Positions 1-6,942 of a stretch of 23,532 bases of DNA are shown in pieces. Made by a program: the position numbers and the translations under genes. The stretch comes from an uncultured Caryophanales bacterium (lineage in GTDB: Bacteria > Bacillota_I > Bacilli_A > RFN20 > CAG-826). Position 1 is the first letter of the stretch, and the number at the start of each line of letters is the position of its first letter. The notes under the pieces were generated by a model. It was not told the DNA's origin and did no database searches. It saw only the letters and a list, made by a program, of their open reading frames with translations. The stretch spans positions 1 to 23,532 of the forward strand of contig CAMVBL010000012.1 in NCBI GenBank assembly GCA_947165725.1. Reading direction: 5' to 3'.

Positions 1-782
1 TATAAAGCAGTGGCATTTCTCATCATTGATTGATCAGCATAATCGGCAAGTAAAACCCAGCTTTTAGCTTTCAGTCCTTCATTTAATCCTAAAAGATTAT
101 TTTTACTAGTAAATTTCAAACGGAAAGCTTTTTTAGGATAGGTCATGGTGCCGTTTCCTCTAAAGCGCACGCCACCAGCAACATTATTAAGCACATATTT
201 ATCTTCACAGTTAGTGGTGCTTAAAGTCATATCAACATAGTTTTCTTTATCAACTATCTCAACCCCATTAGTGTTGATATAAATATTTGGAAAACCTGTA
301 TTTTCAATAATATGAAGCATGGCTTTTTTACTATCTAATAAATTATGTTCAGCATCGTAGATATTGGCCGTTACTTCTTTTTCACCCTTATCTTTTAAGG
401 AATTGTTAACATATTCCACAGTGGTGCCATAAGGAATCATGCCTTTGATTAGTAAATCATGAGATTCCTCGTCATACATGTAATAAGCATCTTCGAAAAC
501 ATATTCATCTAATTTATAAGTTGCTTTATCAAAAGTTTCTCCACAATCTAAACATTTAACTTTGTTAATACCACTTTGAATAATCGTTGGTTTTTTAATC
601 ACTTCTTCTTCACTTAAATTAGTATGCTTACAAATAGAAGGCTCTTCCGAACTAGAAAAAACGCTTGGTTCAATAATGGAACTACTTTCGCTACTAATAA
701 AAGAACTAGCTGAAGGTTTATGACAACTAGGCACTAATAAAGTAACAATACAAAGTAAGATGACTTGTTTTAATCGGTTCAT
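1..782 (-). CDS. CotH-like lipoprotein, 3' end outside window
   Basis: The minus-strand reading frame is open from position 782 to the window edge, so only the N-terminal 260 or so residues are visible. It begins with a lipoprotein signal peptide (MNRLKQVILLCIVTLLVPSC, lipobox VPSC) and a serine-rich spacer. A CxxC pair (CLDC) lies in the middle. The visible end matches the start of CotH kinase-like proteins: RFRGNGTMTYPKKAFRLKF, then KSWVLLADYADQSMMRN. CotH of Bacillus is an atypical kinase that phosphorylates spore coat protein; many relatives are surface lipoproteins of unknown substrate. An in-frame ATG also exists at 788. There is no Shine-Dalgarno sequence; a TAAAAT box (789-794) lies 6 nt before the ATG at 782, so the mRNA may be leaderless. 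A tRNA terminator sits just upstream. The family call is fairly sure; the substrate is unknown. Confidence 0.8.
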   Translation of the reverse strand, partial: MNRLKQVILLCIVTLLVPSCHKPSASSFISSESSSIIEPSVFSSSEEPSICKHTNLSEEEVIKKPTIIQSGINKVKCLDCGETFDKATYKLDEYVFEDAYYMYDEESHDLLIKGMIPYGTTVEYVNNSLKDKGEKEVTANIYDAEHNLLDSKKAMLHIIENTGFPNIYINTNGVEIVDKENYVDMTLSTTNCEDKYVLNNVAGGVRFRGNGTMTYPKKAFRLKFTSKNNLLGLNEGLKAKSWVLLADYADQSMMRNATAL

Positions 783-814
783 ACCCATATTTTAATACCG
801 GTTCCATAAAATAA

Positions 815-843
815 AAACCCACTTATGATTTTAAAGTGGGTTT
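815..843 (-). terminator. Rho-independent terminator of tRNA-Met
   Basis: Ten-base-pair stem (815-824 with 834-843, AAACCCACTT/AAGTGGGTTT) with a 9-nt loop. Read on the minus strand it is followed by a T-rich tract. It lies 11 nt behind the tRNA 3' end and only about 20 nt before the -10-like box of the cotH-like gene. Confidence 0.85.
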
Positions 844-853
844 AATAATCAAT

Positions 854-930
854 TGGTAGCTGGAGGCGGATTCGAACCGTCGACCGACCGGGTATGAACC
901 GATTGCTCTAGCCAGCTGAGCTATCCAGCC
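854..930 (-). tRNA. tRNA-Met (CAT), elongator
   Basis: The 77-nt cloverleaf has an encoded CCA end (854-856). The acceptor stem GGCTGGA/TCCAGCT contains a G1-U72 wobble, so it lacks the C1-A72 mismatch of initiators. The D arm is GCTC...GAGC and the anticodon loop is TTCATAC. The sequence closely follows the Bacillus elongator tRNA-Met in the D and anticodon arms. It could in principle be tRNA-Ile2 (CAT with lysidine), but the D and anticodon arms fit Met better. The T stem (GACGG/CCGCC) has one A-C mismatch. The promoter at 959-987 and the terminator at 815-843 make it a monocistronic unit. Confidence 0.93.
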
Positions 931-958
931 AAATCGCTTACAACGTAAGCAAGTAGTA

Positions 959-987
959 ATTATATAGAAAAGAATTTGACATAGCAA
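959..987 (-). promoter_or_regulatory. Promoter of tRNA-Met
   Basis: On the minus strand TTGCTA (982-987) and TATAAT (959-964) are separated by 17 nt, and the -10 box lies 28 nt before the tRNA 5' end. A small perfect hairpin (GCTTAC/GTAAGC, 936-950) sits in the short leader and may help 5' processing. Confidence 0.8.
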
Positions 988-1045
988 GTTAAGAATTTAA
1001 TATTTTTAAAATATTGTTGAGTTATAAACCACCAAACCAGTAAAA

Positions 1046-1088
1046 TATAATTCCAAGCACCTAATTATTTACTTATTAGTGCTTTTTA
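1046..1088 (+). promoter_or_regulatory. TATAAT box and attenuator-like hairpin before the zinc-ribbon gene
   Basis: A TATAAT hexamer (1046-1051) without a good -35 is followed at once by a hairpin (AAGCAC 1055-1060 with GTGCTT 1079-1084, TAAT with ATTA inside, one bulged C) and a T5 tract. This has the form of an intrinsic terminator on the plus strand, about 40 nt before the ATG at 1127. No upstream plus-strand gene is present for it to end. The next gene is probably expressed either from a promoter after it or by readthrough. Confidence 0.45.
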
Positions 1089-1126
1089 TTTAAATAAAGA
1101 TTAGAATGTAGAAAGAGCCAAAAATT

Positions 1127-1567
1127 ATGCCAAATTGTCGTAACTGTGGGGCACGTTTATCAAAATTTGACACAGATCTATGCCCCGTCTGTGGAATCAA
1201 AAATCCTTTACAAGGCACAAGTAGTGAAACCGTCGAAATCACTTCTCAAATAGATTTAAGTGAAATGAAAGAAGGACAAAAAGTCCTTAGACGTCGTAAA
1301 AAATTCATTGCCTATTTCTTTACCCTTGGTTTTACAGGATTACCATTTTTCTACATTAAGAAATATGTTTTAGGTTTAATTTGGCTTATTTGTAATCTTG
1401 CCGTTATCGGTGGTTTATTCGCTGTATTTTATTTCGCCGCTAAAGCGCATATCGCTGTAGCAATTATTGTTCCTATTTTAATTGTCTACGCTATTAATGC
1501 AGTTGTGGCCACAATCTATAATTTCTTACCTGATATTAAAGATGGTGAAGGAGAGTTCATTGTTTAA
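1127..1567 (+). CDS. Zinc-ribbon, TM2-like membrane protein
   Basis: This 146-residue protein starts with a zinc ribbon: CRNC at residues 4-7 and CPVC near residue 19, a four-cysteine site. A polar linker follows, then a basic stretch (RRRKK) and about three hydrophobic segments. The first hydrophobic pair, with a short GFTGLPFFYIKKY turn, resembles the TM2 domain. The function is not known; such proteins are usually small membrane proteins with a cytoplasmic metal-binding head. Its stop TAA overlaps the ATG of rsmE by one base (TAATG), so the two are translationally coupled. A weak ribosome site (GAAAGAG) precedes the ATG. Confidence 0.7.
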   Translation: MPNCRNCGARLSKFDTDLCPVCGIKNPLQGTSSETVEITSQIDLSEMKEGQKVLRRRKKFIAYFFTLGFTGLPFFYIKKYVLGLIWLICNLAVIGGLFAVFYFAAKAHIAVAIIVPILIVYAINAVVATIYNFLPDIKDGEGEFIV

Positions 1568-2280
1568 TGCAACGTTACTTTGCTTCTTTATTAGATGCGG
1601 AACATATCCAATTAACTAAAGATGATGAGCATCACCTTTTACATGTCATGCGCATGAAAAAAGATGATGAAATCGAAGCCGTCGCTAACGACAAACTATA
1701 TCTATGTAAAATCAAGAGTGTGAATCCTCTTGATATTTATATTGTTCACGAACTTAAAAGTGATGTTGAATTACCCGTTGATGTCACTTTATTATTCGCT
1801 CTCACCAAAGGTGATAAAATCGATTTAGTGGTGCAAAAAGCCACGGAATTAGGTGTTAAAAATATCGCTTTAATTCAAAGTGAAAGAACTGTGGTGAAAT
1901 ATGATAATAAAGATATCGATAAGAAGATTCAACGTTTCCAAAAGATTATGAAAGAAGCCAGTGAACAATCTCATCGATTAGTGGTCCCAAATCTCATTGG
2001 AATCTATAATTTAAAGCAACTTCCTAAAGAAGCCTTCAGCGATCTTAACTATATCGCTTATGAAAAAGAAGCGGGTGACACTAAAGAGGCTTTCGCTGAT
2101 GTCACAAAGAATAAATCCATCTCCATTCTTGTGGGTCCAGAAGGTGGCTTTTCAGAAGAAGAAGTTAATAACCTTGTGAAACAAGGTTTCATCAGAACGT
2201 CATTAGGCAAGCGCATCTTACGCGCGGAAACCGCAGCCATCTATGCCTTAAGTGTGTTAGGATATCTATTAGAGAAATGA
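1567..2280 (+). CDS. rsmE: 16S rRNA (uracil(1498)-N3)-methyltransferase RsmE
   Basis: RsmE uses S-adenosylmethionine to methylate N3 of U1498 in 16S rRNA on the assembled 30S subunit. At 237 residues it has normal family length. The N-terminal PUA-like part begins MQRYFASLLDAEHIQL and carries HHLLHVMRMKKDDE. The C-terminal SPOUT knot has the diagnostic LVGPEGGFSEEE (around residue 188) and LRAETAAIYAL near the end. It overlaps the gene before it by 1 nt and the gene after it by 4 nt (ATGA), placing it in a tight operon. rsmE next to mtaB is conserved in Bacilli. Confidence 0.95.
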   Translation: MQRYFASLLDAEHIQLTKDDEHHLLHVMRMKKDDEIEAVANDKLYLCKIKSVNPLDIYIVHELKSDVELPVDVTLLFALTKGDKIDLVVQKATELGVKNIALIQSERTVVKYDNKDIDKKIQRFQKIMKEASEQSHRLVVPNLIGIYNLKQLPKEAFSDLNYIAYEKEAGDTKEAFADVTKNKSISILVGPEGGFSEEEVNNLVKQGFIRTSLGKRILRAETAAIYALSVLGYLLEK

Positions 2281-3059
2281 AAAGATTATTAAGATACATC
2301 GCTAGCAAAGCTAAAAAGAGAACAGACTTCGAACAAAGCGAAGAATATCGCTTCTTTTTAGATAACCGTCATCATTTAACTAAAATCCCACGTTTTGTCA
2401 CCTTCTATGAACCAGGTGATGAACCATTCAATGTTATTAGGGCAAATGTCATCCTTTATGGCTACTTAAACAAAGTAGTGATGGAAAATGAAACTGAAAA
2501 CCTTAAAGGTTATATCAACACAAATAACAAGAATAACCATGCTAACTTCGTGAAATCATTCCATGAAATCATTTCTGAACAACCATATTATCAAGAAGGA
2601 CAAAAGAAGATTTATATCCCATTCTTCTCTCGTTCATTAAACCAAATCTATTTTGAAGAACCTGAGAAGTTATTAACCTCTCCTTATGCTGGACTTAAAG
2701 ATAAATTCCAAGATACAGTCGTTGATCCTTTTGATACATATGGTAGTGAATTATATAACTCTCACTTCTCAAGACTAGTTAAAGTTAAACAAGAAGATAA
2801 AGAAACCGCATTTTTCCATTACGACACTAATACAATTTACTTTGTGAATGAACAAGGTAGATTAGATGGTACAGTAGTGTTATTTGACCGTTATTTACGT
2901 CGTCCTTCCTATTCGCATATGCTAGAAAGAATTAGACCAGTCGTGGATGCTTATTTCAATTTTGATAGAGAAGGCTTTATTAACGCTTTATATGATAATG
3001 GCTTTATTTCCAGCCACTTATTACACTTAATTAGATTCCATGATTGGGCCAAATTATGA
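2277..3059 (+). CDS. Unknown protein between rsmE and mtaB
   Basis: This 260-residue protein is not one I recognise. It has no signal peptide, no membrane segment and no cysteine. It is rich in aromatic and charged residues, for example RFVTFYEPGDEPFNVIRAN near residue 40 and HFSRLVKVKQEDKETAFFHY around residue 165. It ends in a hydrophobic and histidine-rich tail (SSHLLHLIRFHDWAKL). It looks like a soluble globular protein. Four-base ATGA overlaps on both sides join it to rsmE and mtaB, so it is translated in step with two RNA-modifying enzymes. That context suggests, but does not show, a role in RNA or ribosome work. The corresponding place in Bacillus subtilis has no such gene. Confidence 0.75.
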   Translation: MKRLLRYIASKAKKRTDFEQSEEYRFFLDNRHHLTKIPRFVTFYEPGDEPFNVIRANVILYGYLNKVVMENETENLKGYINTNNKNNHANFVKSFHEIISEQPYYQEGQKKIYIPFFSRSLNQIYFEEPEKLLTSPYAGLKDKFQDTVVDPFDTYGSELYNSHFSRLVKVKQEDKETAFFHYDTNTIYFVNEQGRLDGTVVLFDRYLRRPSYSHMLERIRPVVDAYFNFDREGFINALYDNGFISSHLLHLIRFHDWAKL

Positions 3060-4318
3060 AAACATTTTCCGTATACAATTTGGGCTGTAAAGTTAACGCT
3101 TATGAATTAAGCGCTATTTCGTCATTACTCATTAAAGAGGGCTTTAAAGAAGATAATGAAAACCCAGATGTCGTTATTATCAATACTTGTTCAGTAACCG
3201 CTACTGCTGATCAAAAAAGCCGTCAACACATCCGTAAGATGCAAAAGCTTTATCCAAACGCGATTATCGCGGTGATGGGTTGCTATGCGCAAGGAAACTA
3301 TAAGTTTATTGAAGAAGAGATTAAACCTACAATTATTTTAGGTACATCTCATCGTAAAGATGTCGTGGAACTCATAAAGCAAGCTTTAAACGACCATCAA
3401 TATAAAACATTAATTGAAGAAAACACCAGGCAGTTTGAATATGAAGAACTTGGTATCACTTCCTATAGTGAAAATGTCAGAGCGTTCCTTAAGATTCAAG
3501 ATGGCTGTAATAATTTCTGCACATATTGTATCGTGCCTTTTAGACGCGGTAAGATGCGCTCCAGAAATAAAGAAAATGTCATTAAAGAAGCCAAGTATCT
3601 TGTGGAACAAGGCTATCAAGAAATCGTTCTTTCTGGTATCCATGTCGGTGGCTATGGTCAAGACTTAAAAGATTGTTCCTTTAGTGACCTCGTAGAAGAA
3701 CTTAGTAATATTCCAAATCTTAAGAGTTTAAGAATCTCCTCCATTGAGGAAAGTGAAATTGATGATAAGTTAATAAGATTAATCCAAACAAGAGATAACT
3801 TAGCTAAACACTTACATATCCCATTACAAGCGGGTTCTAATCATGTCTTAAAGATGATGAACCGTAAATACACACGTGAGCAGTTCATGTCACGTATACA
3901 AGAAATCAAAAAGCTTGTTCCTAACGTGATAATCTCAGGTGATGTCATCGTGGGCTTCCCTCAAGAGAGCGAAGAAGACTTCATGGAAACATATAATCTT
4001 TGCAAAGAATGTTTTGATATGCTTCACGTCTTCCCATATAGCCAACGCCCAGGTACTTACGCCGCTCGTATGGAAGGACAAATCTCTCCTGAAGTGAAGA
4101 AAGATAGAAGTAAACGCTTATTAGAATTATCTAACGAGTTATATCATGCCTACGCTAATAAGTTCATTGGGCAAGATGTAACCGTTTTAATTGAAAAATA
4201 TGATGAAAAACAACAAGCATATGTTGGTCATACAAGTAATTATTTGGAGGTCAAGATTCCTTTGGAATCTAAAGTAGGGGAATATAAGACAATAAAACTA
4301 CAAAAAGATATGATATAA
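3056..4318 (+). CDS. mtaB: tRNA t6A37 methylthiotransferase MtaB
   Basis: MtaB is a radical SAM enzyme that converts t6A37 to ms2t6A37 in tRNAs reading ANN codons. The protein has 420 residues. Cysteines C11, C45 and C76 (NLGCK, NTCSV, GCYAQ) would hold the auxiliary 4Fe-4S cluster. C151, C155 and C158 (CNNFCTYC) form the radical SAM site, followed by RRGKMRSR. The C-terminal 60 or so residues fit a TRAM domain. I chose the ATG at 3056 because it overlaps the preceding TGA in an ATGA; a TTG at 3044 would add four residues. MiaB is excluded because the motif set (NLGCKVNAYE) is that of MtaB. Confidence 0.94.
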   Translation: MKTFSVYNLGCKVNAYELSAISSLLIKEGFKEDNENPDVVIINTCSVTATADQKSRQHIRKMQKLYPNAIIAVMGCYAQGNYKFIEEEIKPTIILGTSHRKDVVELIKQALNDHQYKTLIEENTRQFEYEELGITSYSENVRAFLKIQDGCNNFCTYCIVPFRRGKMRSRNKENVIKEAKYLVEQGYQEIVLSGIHVGGYGQDLKDCSFSDLVEELSNIPNLKSLRISSIEESEIDDKLIRLIQTRDNLAKHLHIPLQAGSNHVLKMMNRKYTREQFMSRIQEIKKLVPNVIISGDVIVGFPQESEEDFMETYNLCKECFDMLHVFPYSQRPGTYAARMEGQISPEVKKDRSKRLLELSNELYHAYANKFIGQDVTVLIEKYDEKQQAYVGHTSNYLEVKIPLESKVGEYKTIKLQKDMI

Positions 4319-4360
4319 TCTAAATAAATTGCAATAGTTTAGAAGATGTCTAAAAATCTA

Positions 4361-4389
4361 TTGACTAAATAATACTATTTATATATACT
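4361..4389 (+). promoter_or_regulatory. Promoter of rpmF
   Basis: TTGACT (4361-4366), 17-nt spacer, TATACT (4384-4389). A strong ribosome site (AAGGAGGAAG, about 4403-4412) precedes the start. Upstream at 4329-4340 lies TTGCAATAGTTT, a motif also seen at the rpsU promoter. Confidence 0.8.
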
Positions 4390-4417
4390 AATTCCCGTTG
4401 CTAAGGAGGAAGACACT

Positions 4418-4666
4418 ATGGCCGTCCCACAAAGAAGAATTAGTAAAACAAGAAAAAGATTAAGAAGAACACATTTCAAGTTAAACGTTACAGGTTTAGT
4501 CACATGCCCACAATGTGGTGCAATGATCAAAGCTCACCATGTTTGCCCAAAATGTGGTTACTATGCTGGTAAAGCCGTTTTAGTTAATGGCAAACTCGTT
4601 AAAGAAGAAAAACCAGCCCCAGCTAAAAAGCCAGCCAAAAAAACCGCTAAGAAAGCTGAAAAGTAA
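4418..4666 (+). CDS. rpmF: Large ribosomal subunit protein bL32, long tail
   Basis: bL32 is a small zinc-ribbon protein of the 50S subunit. The start [20 protein letters not shown] is typical. All four zinc ligands are kept (C30, C33, C43, C46), so this is the metal-binding form. At 82 residues it is about 20 longer than the usual 57-62. The extra C-terminus (about residues 62-82) is a low-complexity Lys/Ala/Pro tail with KPAKK and KKTAKK repeats. It has its own promoter and terminator and is not beside a YceD (DUF177) gene, its usual partner. Confidence 0.96.
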   Translation: MAVPQRRISKTRKRLRRTHFKLNVTGLVTCPQCGAMIKAHHVCPKCGYYAGKAVLVNGKLVKEEKPAPAKKPAKKTAKKAEK

Positions 4667-4689
4667 TTATTCTTAACACTTTGTAAGAT

Positions 4690-4716
4690 AAGTCCTTAAC
4701 TGGACTTTTTCTTTTT
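4690..4716 (+). terminator. Terminator after rpmF
   Basis: The stem AAGTCC (4690-4695) and GGACTT (4702-4707) has a 6-nt loop and is followed by a T-rich run to 4716. It ends immediately before the deoC -10 region. Confidence 0.8.
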
Positions 4717-4717
4717 G

Positions 4718-4726
4718 TGTTATAAT
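4718..4726 (+). promoter_or_regulatory. Extended -10 promoter of deoC
   Basis: TGTTATAAT is a consensus extended -10 (TGnTATAAT). No good -35 is seen, as is common for extended -10 promoters. The expected start of transcription is near 4733, leaving a leader with a ribosome site (AAAGGAG). Confidence 0.6.
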
Positions 4727-4753
4727 AAAATGCTTACAAAGGAGCAAATTACA

Positions 4754-5392
4754 ATGCAATACAATAAACTTATTGATCATACTTTATTAAAGCAAGACGC
4801 CCAACCAGAACAAATCGTTAAACTTTGTGATGAAGCAAAACAATTTGATTTCATGTCAGTTTGTGTCAATCCTGCTTATGTCCCATTAGCCGCGAAATGC
4901 TTAGAAACTAGTGACGTTAAAGTCTGCACAGTTATCGGTTTCCCTCTTGGTATGAACTTAACCAAGACCAAAGTGGAAGAAGCAGTAACTTGTGTTAAAC
5001 AAGGCGCTGATGAAGTTGATATGGTTATCAATGTTGGTATGTTAAAAGCCGGTCATGATGACTATGTCAGAGAAGAAATCAGAGAAATCAAACAAGCCGT
5101 TGGCCACAATATCATCTTAAAAGTGATTATTGAAACATGCTTATTAAATAACGATGAAATCGTTCGTGCTTGTAAAGCCGCTAAAGAAGCAGGTGCTGAC
5201 TTTGTTAAAACAAGTACAGGCTTCTCAACTGGTGGTGCCACTGTTGAAGCAGTTAAACTCATGAGAGAAACTGTTGGTCCAGAAATGGGCGTTAAAGCCA
5301 GTGGTGGTGTGCGTACACACGAAGACTTAATTGCCATGGTTGAAGCGGGTGCTAACCGCATCGGCACATCCAGTGGTGCGAAAATTATTTAA
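4754..5392 (+). CDS. deoC: Deoxyribose-phosphate aldolase
   Basis: DeoC cleaves 2-deoxy-D-ribose 5-phosphate to acetaldehyde and glyceraldehyde 3-phosphate, feeding deoxynucleoside carbon into glycolysis. It is a cytoplasmic TIM-barrel class I aldolase. K152 in VKTSTGFST is the Schiff-base lysine; K181 in VKASGGVRT and the acidic pair in GADEVDMVINVG (around D89) complete the active site. The start at 4754 is set by AAAGGAG about 10 nt upstream and gives 212 residues, the usual length. The frame is open further upstream to 4715, but that lies over the promoter. No other deo genes are nearby. Confidence 0.95.
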   Translation: MQYNKLIDHTLLKQDAQPEQIVKLCDEAKQFDFMSVCVNPAYVPLAAKCLETSDVKVCTVIGFPLGMNLTKTKVEEAVTCVKQGADEVDMVINVGMLKAGHDDYVREEIREIKQAVGHNIILKVIIETCLLNNDEIVRACKAAKEAGADFVKTSTGFSTGGATVEAVKLMRETVGPEMGVKASGGVRTHEDLIAMVEAGANRIGTSSGAKII

Positions 5393-5401
5393 TAATAATA
5401 C

Positions 5402-5430
5402 TTGCAATAGTTAGACTACTTTGCAATAAT
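5402..5430 (+). promoter_or_regulatory. Promoter of rpsU and tRNA-fMet
   Basis: TTGCAA (5402-5407), 17-nt spacer, AATAAT (5425-5430). A near-perfect ribosome site (AAGGAGGTGA, about 5453-5462) lies 6 nt before the rpsU ATG. TTGCAATA occurs twice here and once before rpmF. Confidence 0.6.
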
Positions 5431-5467
5431 AGACACGTTGCGAAAAGCTTCAAGGAGGTGAATAGAC

Positions 5468-5644
5468 ATGCCAAAGACTTCAGTTCGTGAAAACGAAACA
5501 TTAGATGATGCTCTTCGTAGATTCAAAAGACAAGTTAATAAAGCTGGCACTATCCAAGAAGCCCGTAAGAGAGAATTTTTCTTAAAGAAATCTCTTAAGA
5601 GAAAAGTGAAAAGCGAAAACGCTCGTCGTAAAAATCGCAAGTAA
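5468..5644 (+). CDS. rpsU: Small ribosomal subunit protein bS21
   Basis: bS21 is a small basic protein of the 30S platform that helps pair mRNA with the anti-Shine-Dalgarno sequence during initiation. The 58-residue product begins [20 protein letters not shown] and ends in a run of Lys/Arg, the usual shape and length. It lies downstream of mtaB as in other Bacilli, though rpmF and deoC intervene here. The initiator tRNA gene starts 31 nt after its stop with no terminator between, so the two are probably one transcript. A hairpin (GCCTGG/CCGGGC, 5651-5670) in the gap may mark RNA processing. Confidence 0.97.
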   Translation: MPKTSVRENETLDDALRRFKRQVNKAGTIQEARKREFFLKKSLKRKVKSENARRKNRK

Positions 5645-5675
5645 TCAATTGCCTGGACTAAACTCCGGGCGAGAT

Positions 5676-5751
5676 CGCGGAGTAGAGCAGTGGTAGCTCG
5701 TCAGGCCCATAACCTGGAGGTCGCAGTGTTCAAATCCTGCCTCCGCAACCA
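5676..5751 (+). tRNA. Initiator tRNA-fMet (CAT), unusual
   Basis: The 76-nt gene has an encoded CCA. The acceptor stem CGCGGAG/CTCCGCA carries the C1-A72 mismatch that marks bacterial initiators. The anticodon loop reads CCCATAA, so position 33 is C instead of the almost invariant U. The first of the three G-C pairs of the initiator anticodon stem is A-U (TCAGG/CCTGG). The T stem has one extra base (GCAGTG against CCTGC), which would bulge a U. The D loop is short (AGTGGTA) but keeps GG. These changes could mean a specialised or decaying copy. It lies behind rpsU and seems to share its promoter. Confidence 0.9.
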
Positions 5752-5805
5752 TTCGTCAAGGGTGGCGAATCTGAACCAAAAATTCGGATTTGCTTAGTAT
5801 AAGCA

Positions 5806-5837
5806 AAAAATAACGGTCAAAAATGGCCGTTATTTTT
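5806..5837. terminator. Bidirectional terminator between tRNA-fMet and transposase
   Basis: An 11-bp stem (AAAAATAACGG 5806-5816 with CCGTTATTTTT 5827-5837) is flanked by A-rich sequence on the left and T-rich sequence on the right, so it can end transcription from both sides. The transposase stop codon (5817-5819) is in its loop. Two smaller hairpins (AATCTGAA/TTCGGATT at 5769-5791, and TTGCTTA/TAAGCAA at 5790-5806) precede it. Confidence 0.75.
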
Positions 5838-6820
5838 ATACCATTCATCTTCTTTTTCTGATGGGCTTAAGCCGCCATTATAAGTGTGAACCCTTCCAAA
5901 ATTATAAAAATTAAAATACCTTTCTAAATATTCTTTTGCTATTCTTGAATTTTCATAGTGCTCAATATGTTTATTGAGTTCTTCACTTCTTAGTCTAGAA
6001 AAGAAGCCTTCAATGGGGGCGTTATCATTTGGCACTCCTTTATATGAGAATGACTGTTTAACGCCTAACACTTCTAACATTTCCATAAATTCATTTGTTT
6101 TAAATTCTGATCCTTGGTCCGTGTGAAATATTAAATCTAGTGGTTCATTTCGTTTTTCAAATGCGTCTTTGAATGTCAAAATCACCAAACTGCCGTTTCG
6201 ATTCGATGATATCCTCCATGCGACTATCATTCTTGAAAAGAGGTCCATAATTGCACATAAATAAAAAGAGACTCCTCTTATTTTGAACTCTAATAAATCA
6301 CTTGTCCAAACTTTGTTTGGAGCGTCTGCATTAAACTGTTGTTTTAATAGATTTCGGTAATAATTTCTTTTTTCTTTATCGACTTTTGGTGTTTTTCTTT
6401 TAATAACATTTTCTTTAACTAAATTATTAGTTCTCATTATTTTGAGGACTGTTTTTTATCTGCAATAATTCCCTTTTTCTTTAAAGCTAAAACAATCTTG
6501 TTAGCTCCGTATACGCGGTTGGATTCTTCGAACACATTAATCACTTCTTGAGTTAAATCTTCAACACGTTGAACATACCAAGGTTTCTTTGCTCTTGTAT
6601 ATAAGTGATGATATAAAGTGCCCTTATTAATCTTAATAGTGTCACTTACCTCATAAAGATTGTAATCAGGATGTTCATTTAAAAACTTTTCCGCAGCTAT
6701 CTCTTTTTCTTTAACTGAAGAATTAATACTTATGTTTATGTTTTCCCAAATAAATAATTTTCTTTTTAATTTTTTGTTTTCTTCTGTTAATTGCGACTTT
6801 CTAATCATTTTTTCTTCCAC
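5817..6820 (-). pseudogene. IS3-family transposase (OrfB), frame-broken
   Basis: Two frames make one OrfB. The upstream frame (6820-6437, 127 aa) has a coiled N-terminus and helix-turn-helix parts (EVSDTIKINKGTLYHHL, then RVYGANKIVLALKKKGI). The downstream frame (6437-5817, 206 aa) is the integrase core with D47 (WTSDLLEF), D107 (HTDQGSEF) and E143 (DNAPIEGFF), the last two 35 residues apart as in DD(35)E enzymes. The frames join at a run of six A (6457-6452): a -1 step gives KKTVLKIMRTNNL, the expected family sequence. This may be programmed slippage or a lost base. An OrfA with its own helix-turn-helix was not found upstream, so the element is probably inactive. Confidence 0.85.
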
Positions 6821-6942
6821 CTTAAGAAAAACTAATAATGTTAATTATAGAATTCACGTCAATTCACATAGTGCTTTTCTTTATTTCGTTTGCAACAATG
6901 ATCTCAATTGTAAGTGCACCTGGTTTTCAAATGAATATTAGG

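Noticed and set aside
3410..3668. Frames inside mtaB on both strands
   Set aside because: mtaB is clearly coding there, with cluster cysteines in place; these are shadows.
5416..5640. Minus-strand frame opposite rpsU
   Set aside because: rpsU is unmistakable on the plus strand with promoter and ribosome site.
5749..5756. Phage or ICE attachment site at the tRNA-fMet 3' end
   Set aside because: The shared sequence is only 8 bp and no integrase gene is present; an IS target duplication is the simpler reading.
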